A DNA stretch of 8,158 nt. Source: Candidatus Kaiserbacteria bacterium (GTDB lineage Bacteria > Patescibacteriota > Minisyncoccia > Phycocordibacterales > UBA2100). Position numbers and translations under genes: made by a program. Below the pieces are notes generated by a model. The model saw nothing but the letters and a program-made list of their open reading frames with translations, was not told the origin of the DNA and made no database searches. Below, piece by piece: positions 5,654 to 8,158 of this stretch. Within the stretch, counting starts at the first letter, position 1, and the number at the start of each line of letters is the position of its first letter. The stretch is from NCBI GenBank assembly GCA_024654165.1, contig JANLIP010000017.1:1-8158 (forward strand), read 5' to 3'.

Positions 5654-7128
5654 TACCTAACTTCTTGTCGCGCTATCGTCCGCGCTACATACGCTCGCTC
5701 ATCTACATGCTCCAATCGTGCGAATATAACGTGCGGGATTATCTGGCATGGTATCGGCGGACCAAAGATTTCAGCAGTGTGGAAGTACGAAAACAATTGG
5801 TAAAAACACCAAAGGCTACCGGGCTCTTCGTAATTATATGGATAATTGTAATTTTCTGTGTTGTTGGCGCCGTGCAATATGTGGGCTCTACCGGGAGCGA
5901 CATATCACTCGTCATCGGCGTTCTACTCGTTCTTGCTCTGCCATTTTATTTGCCATATGTAATTATAATTCCGGTTCTACTCGCACGGGTTATCCAGAAA
6001 CCGTTTGAATACGCGCTTATGAAGCGTGCTCGCAAGAAATTGGAACTGCACCAAGGGTTGCGGGTTGCGATTGCGGGCAGTTTTGGAAAAACAAGCATGC
6101 GCGAAATACTGAAAACTGTTTTGAGTGAAGGGGAAGCCCCGACACCACAAGGCCGGGGTCCCGACCGAAGCGTCGGGAGAAAGAAAGTCGCCGCTCCGCC
6201 CTTCAGCCACAATACACCAATCGGTATTTGCCGATTCATCAACGGCCTCAATGGCGATGAGGAAGTGCTTATTTTTGAACTCGGCGAATATTATCCTGGA
6301 GATGTAATGAAACTGTGCAAACTTATAGACCCGCAGATAGGCGTAATCACCGGAATAAATGAGGCGCATCTGGAGAAATTTGGGACATTGGAGAAAACAG
6401 CGGGCACGATTCTTGAGTTGTCAGAATATATGAAAGATAAGCCTATATATATGAACGGCGAGAATGGCCTTGCTCGCAAGCATGCTTCAGGGAATCATAT
6501 TCTCTATTCACGCGATGGCGCAGGAGATTTCAAAACAGAAGATTTGCGAACCGGTCTGACGGGTACGAATTTTACTATGGTAAAAGACGGTATCAAATTG
6601 CCCGCAAGCTCTAAGCTTTTGGGCCTGCATAATGTCGGACCGCTTCTCGTTGCAGCGTGCATAGCATCTAAGCTTGGGTATACGAGCGCACAGACTCAAG
6701 CGGGCATTGCGAAAACAAAGGCATTTAACCACCGCCTTGAACCTAGCGAAGATAAAAACGGCGTTATTACTATTGACGACAGCTACAACGGGAATCCCGA
6801 TGGAGTAAATGCAATCATTGAATTTTTATCATCAATAAAAGGGCATCGCAGGTGGTATGTAACGCCAGGATTGGTTGAAATGGGTGCGCGAACAGAAGAA
6901 GTGCACAAGGAAATCGGCCGGCATCTTGCTCGGTCAGGCATAGAGAAAATTGTTCTTATCAAGGATTCGGTAACTTCTTTTATTGAATGGGGACTGAAGG
7001 ATTCTGGATATGCCGGGGAGATTATATGGTTCAACGATGCGCTACAGGCATATTCAGCACTGCCTCATTTGACAGTGAAAGGGGACATTGTGCTTCTGCA
7101 GAACGATTGGCCAGATCAGTACTCCTAA
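5650..7128 (+). CDS. Membrane-anchored MurF-like Mur ligase
   Basis: MurF adds D-Ala-D-Ala to UDP-MurNAc-tripeptide using ATP. The ligase half is clear: P-loop GSFGKTS (143-149), NTPIGI (188-193), ELGEYYPGD (210-218) and INEAHLEKFG (236-245) of the central ATPase domain, HRLE (361-364), DDSYNGNP (376-383), and the C-terminal-domain signature GLVEMGARTEEVHKEIG (407-423). The usual N-terminal uridine-binding domain is not recognisable. Residues 1-135 instead hold a basic segment and hydrophobic stretches at about 58-77 and 84-112, giving two or three membrane helices. Residues 163-177 are encoded by a palindromic element that lengthens the loop after the P-loop helix. The start is set by the 4-nt overlap with the hydrolase stop; no Shine-Dalgarno is visible. 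MurF is the best fit given ddl next door, but a related membrane Mur ligase with another substrate is possible. Confidence 0.85.
   Translation: MIPNFLSRYRPRYIRSLIYMLQSCEYNVRDYLAWYRRTKDFSSVEVRKQLVKTPKATGLFVIIWIIVIFCVVGAVQYVGSTGSDISLVIGVLLVLALPFYLPYVIIIPVLLARVIQKPFEYALMKRARKKLELHQGLRVAIAGSFGKTSMREILKTVLSEGEAPTPQGRGPDRSVGRKKVAAPPFSHNTPIGICRFINGLNGDEEVLIFELGEYYPGDVMKLCKLIDPQIGVITGINEAHLEKFGTLEKTAGTILELSEYMKDKPIYMNGENGLARKHASGNHILYSRDGAGDFKTEDLRTGLTGTNFTMVKDGIKLPASSKLLGLHNVGPLLVAACIASKLGYTSAQTQAGIAKTKAFNHRLEPSEDKNGVITIDDSYNGNPDGVNAIIEFLSSIKGHRRWYVTPGLVEMGARTEEVHKEIGRHLARSGIEKIVLIKDSVTSFIEWGLKDSGYAGEIIWFNDALQAYSALPHLTVKGDIVLLQNDWPDQYS
6137..6178 (-). repeat. Palindromic element inserted in frame in the MurF-like gene
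   Basis: On the + strand, CCCCGAC (6137-6143) faces GCCGGGG (6152-6158), with one A-C mismatch that becomes a G-U on the other strand, and TCCCGAC (6159-6165) pairs with GTCGGGA (6172-6178) around CGAAGC. Read on the - strand the order is TCCCGAC-GCTTCG-GTCGGGA, then a second hairpin with an 8-nt loop. This is the same two-hairpin plan as 447-491, with core CGACGCTTCGGTCG against CGACGCTACGGTCG there. The 42 bp equal 14 codons, with no stop in the murF frame. Confidence 0.7.
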
Positions 7129-7142
7129 TGGGGGTCGTTCAA

Positions 7143-7196
7143 AGGCCTGTCGTCTTTAACGGAAGATGAACCCGCACCGTTAAAAACGACAGGCCT
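7143..7196. repeat. Long hairpin between the MurF-like gene and ddl
   Basis: A 20-bp stem with one mismatch joins 7143-7162 and 7177-7196 (outer arm AGGCCTGTCGT with ACGACAGGCCT, inner arm TTTAACGG with CCGTTAAA), around a 14-nt loop. It begins 14 nt after the stop codon. No T-run follows on the + strand. It may stop transcription or act as an RNA 3' end, and it separates the nth-hydrolase-murF run from ddl. Confidence 0.65.
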
Positions 7197-7247
7197 CCTC
7201 TCTGGAGCTGGGGGTATCCTAATCCTCGCCCATTTTGTTAAATTGCG

Positions 7248-7253
7248 TACAAT
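7248..7253 (+). promoter_or_regulatory. Possible -10 element of ddl
   Basis: TACAAT, preceded by TG two bases upstream, lies 7 nt before the ATG at 7261, in an AT-rich patch after the hairpin. Initiation 7 or so bases later would give a nearly leaderless mRNA. No -35 at normal spacing is visible. Confidence 0.3.
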
Positions 7254-7260
7254 GGGTTAC

Positions 7261-8158
7261 ATGAAGAGTATTGCCGTAATCTTTGGGGGCAGAAGCGTTG
7301 AGCATGATGTTTCCATAATAACGGCGCACATCCCGATTATTGATGTGCTTCTTGCGAGCCAAAAATTTGATGTGATGTCCGTGTACATCGCGAAGGACGG
7401 CTCTTGGTATTCCTCGCCGGCGATGAACGATTTGACATATTTTAAAAGCCCAGATTTTGAGGCACAGCTTGCGAAGGAAAAGAAAGTGCAACTTTCTTTT
7501 GATAAGGGACTATCTCTCGTGTGGCCGGGGGTTTTCTCAAAATCCGTGCGCATAGATGTCGTATTTCCGGCTATGCACGGCACGTATGGGGAGGACGGAA
7601 GCCTGATGGGATTGCTCCGCATGGCAGGCGTGCCGTTCGTCGGCTGTGACATGGCCTCTTCAGCGGTTGCCATGGATAAGGCGCTTACCAAGCAAGTTCT
7701 TTCCGCAGAGGGGATTCCTGTGGTTCCGTATGTCTGGTTTACGAAGAAAGAATGGGCGGATGAAAATGCGGGCGTACTCGGCCGGATATCAAAATTGAAA
7801 CTCCCTGTCTTTGTGAAGCCAGTTCATCTAGGGTCTAGCATAGGGATTACAAAAGCAAAAAATGAAGCGGAATTAAAAAACGCCATTGAAGTAGCTCTGC
7901 ATTATGACGACAAGATTCTCGCGGAGGAGGGAGTGGAAAATTTGATTGAGGCAACACTCCCAATAATGGGCAATGATGCTCCGCGCGTTGCGGAAGTTGA
8001 ACGCCCGCTCAATAAAACAGAGCTTTTTGATTTTGATGATAAATACATGTCGGGCGGGAAAAAGGGAGGGGGGGCAAATAGGGCATACAGCCAAATTCCC
8101 GCCGAAATCGGCGATGACCTCACTGCGCAGGTAAAAGATTTGGGTGTACGAGTTTATA
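7261..8158 (+). CDS. ddl: D-alanine--D-alanine ligase (3' end missing)
   Basis: Ddl joins two D-alanines with ATP in the cytoplasm, making the dipeptide that MurF uses. The frame is open to the window end (299 codons). Motifs are IAVIFGGRSVEHDVS (4-18) with the N-terminal catalytic glutamate E14, FPAMHGTYGEDGSLMG with AMDKALTKQVL of the central domain, VKPVHLGSSIGITKA of the ATP-grasp (S192 in GSS), and the loop FDFDDKYMSGGKK with K261-Y262. The E/S/Y triad equivalent to E. coli DdlB E15, S150 and Y216 is kept. A phenylalanine at the last position is associated with D-Ala-D-Lac activity, so D-Ala-D-Ala is expected here. The loop after Y262 has a Gly/Lys-rich stretch, and NLIE stands where REIE is usual. 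ATG 7261 was chosen over in-frame ATG 7252 because MKSIAVIFGG is the usual Ddl beginning. The C-terminal metal-binding segment lies outside the window. Confidence 0.93.
   Translation, partial: MKSIAVIFGGRSVEHDVSIITAHIPIIDVLLASQKFDVMSVYIAKDGSWYSSPAMNDLTYFKSPDFEAQLAKEKKVQLSFDKGLSLVWPGVFSKSVRIDVVFPAMHGTYGEDGSLMGLLRMAGVPFVGCDMASSAVAMDKALTKQVLSAEGIPVVPYVWFTKKEWADENAGVLGRISKLKLPVFVKPVHLGSSIGITKAKNEAELKNAIEVALHYDDKILAEEGVENLIEATLPIMGNDAPRVAEVERPLNKTELFDFDDKYMSGGKKGGGANRAYSQIPAEIGDDLTAQVKDLGVRVY

Noticed and set aside
8041..8080. Programmed frameshift at the A5/G7 runs of ddl
   Set aside because: The runs do not form an X_XXY_YYZ heptamer in the ddl frame, and the zero frame continues with recognisable Ddl sequence to the end of the window.

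Overview
The window looks like a chromosomal segment from a Candidate Phyla Radiation bacterium (Patescibacteria, probably Parcubacteria-like). The grounds are the compact single-strand layout, the membrane-anchored MurF-like ligase, the secreted double peptidoglycan-binding protein next to a Ser/Thr/Ala-rich fibre protein, and intergenic gaps full of palindromes. UGA is used as a stop twice, which argues against the UGA=Gly lineages (Gracilibacteria, Absconditabacteria). The lineage is inferred from gene style, not from a marker gene.

All recognisable genes are on the + strand. From left to right: the 3' part of a Maf/YhdE-type nucleotide pyrophosphatase (1-447); a 289-bp gap with a tandem palindromic element, a good promoter and a structured leader; a secreted fibre-like repeat protein (737-1885) and a secreted two-domain peptidoglycan-binding protein (1919-3025), separated only by a hairpin; a 125-bp imperfect inverted repeat that resembles a MITE, plus a second hairpin; then YvcK (3223-4176), endonuclease III (4215-4886), an alpha/beta hydrolase (4901-5653), a membrane-anchored MurF-like ligase (5650-7128) and the 5' part of D-Ala-D-Ala ligase (from 7261, running off the end).

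The right half is a cell-wall precursor neighbourhood. Ddl makes D-Ala-D-Ala and a MurF-type enzyme would attach it to the UDP-MurNAc-tripeptide. YvcK is a UDP-sugar-binding regulator of cell-wall and carbon metabolism. nth and the hydrolase share the apparent nth-hydrolase-murF operon (14-nt gap, then a 4-nt ATGA overlap). The left half is a surface module: a predicted beta-rich stalk and a protein able to bind the cell wall, probably co-transcribed from the promoter at 519-548.

The most unusual signal is a two-hairpin palindromic element found twice. One copy follows maf (447-491). The other lies in opposite orientation inside the coding frame of the murF-like gene (6137-6178), where it adds 14 codons without a stop. 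This recalls the Rickettsia palindromic elements that insert into genes. Other points of interest are an endonuclease III that keeps its catalytic residues but has only two of the four iron-sulfur cysteines, protein repeats preserved despite heavy synonymous divergence, and U-tract-less palindromes placed at or just after stop codons.
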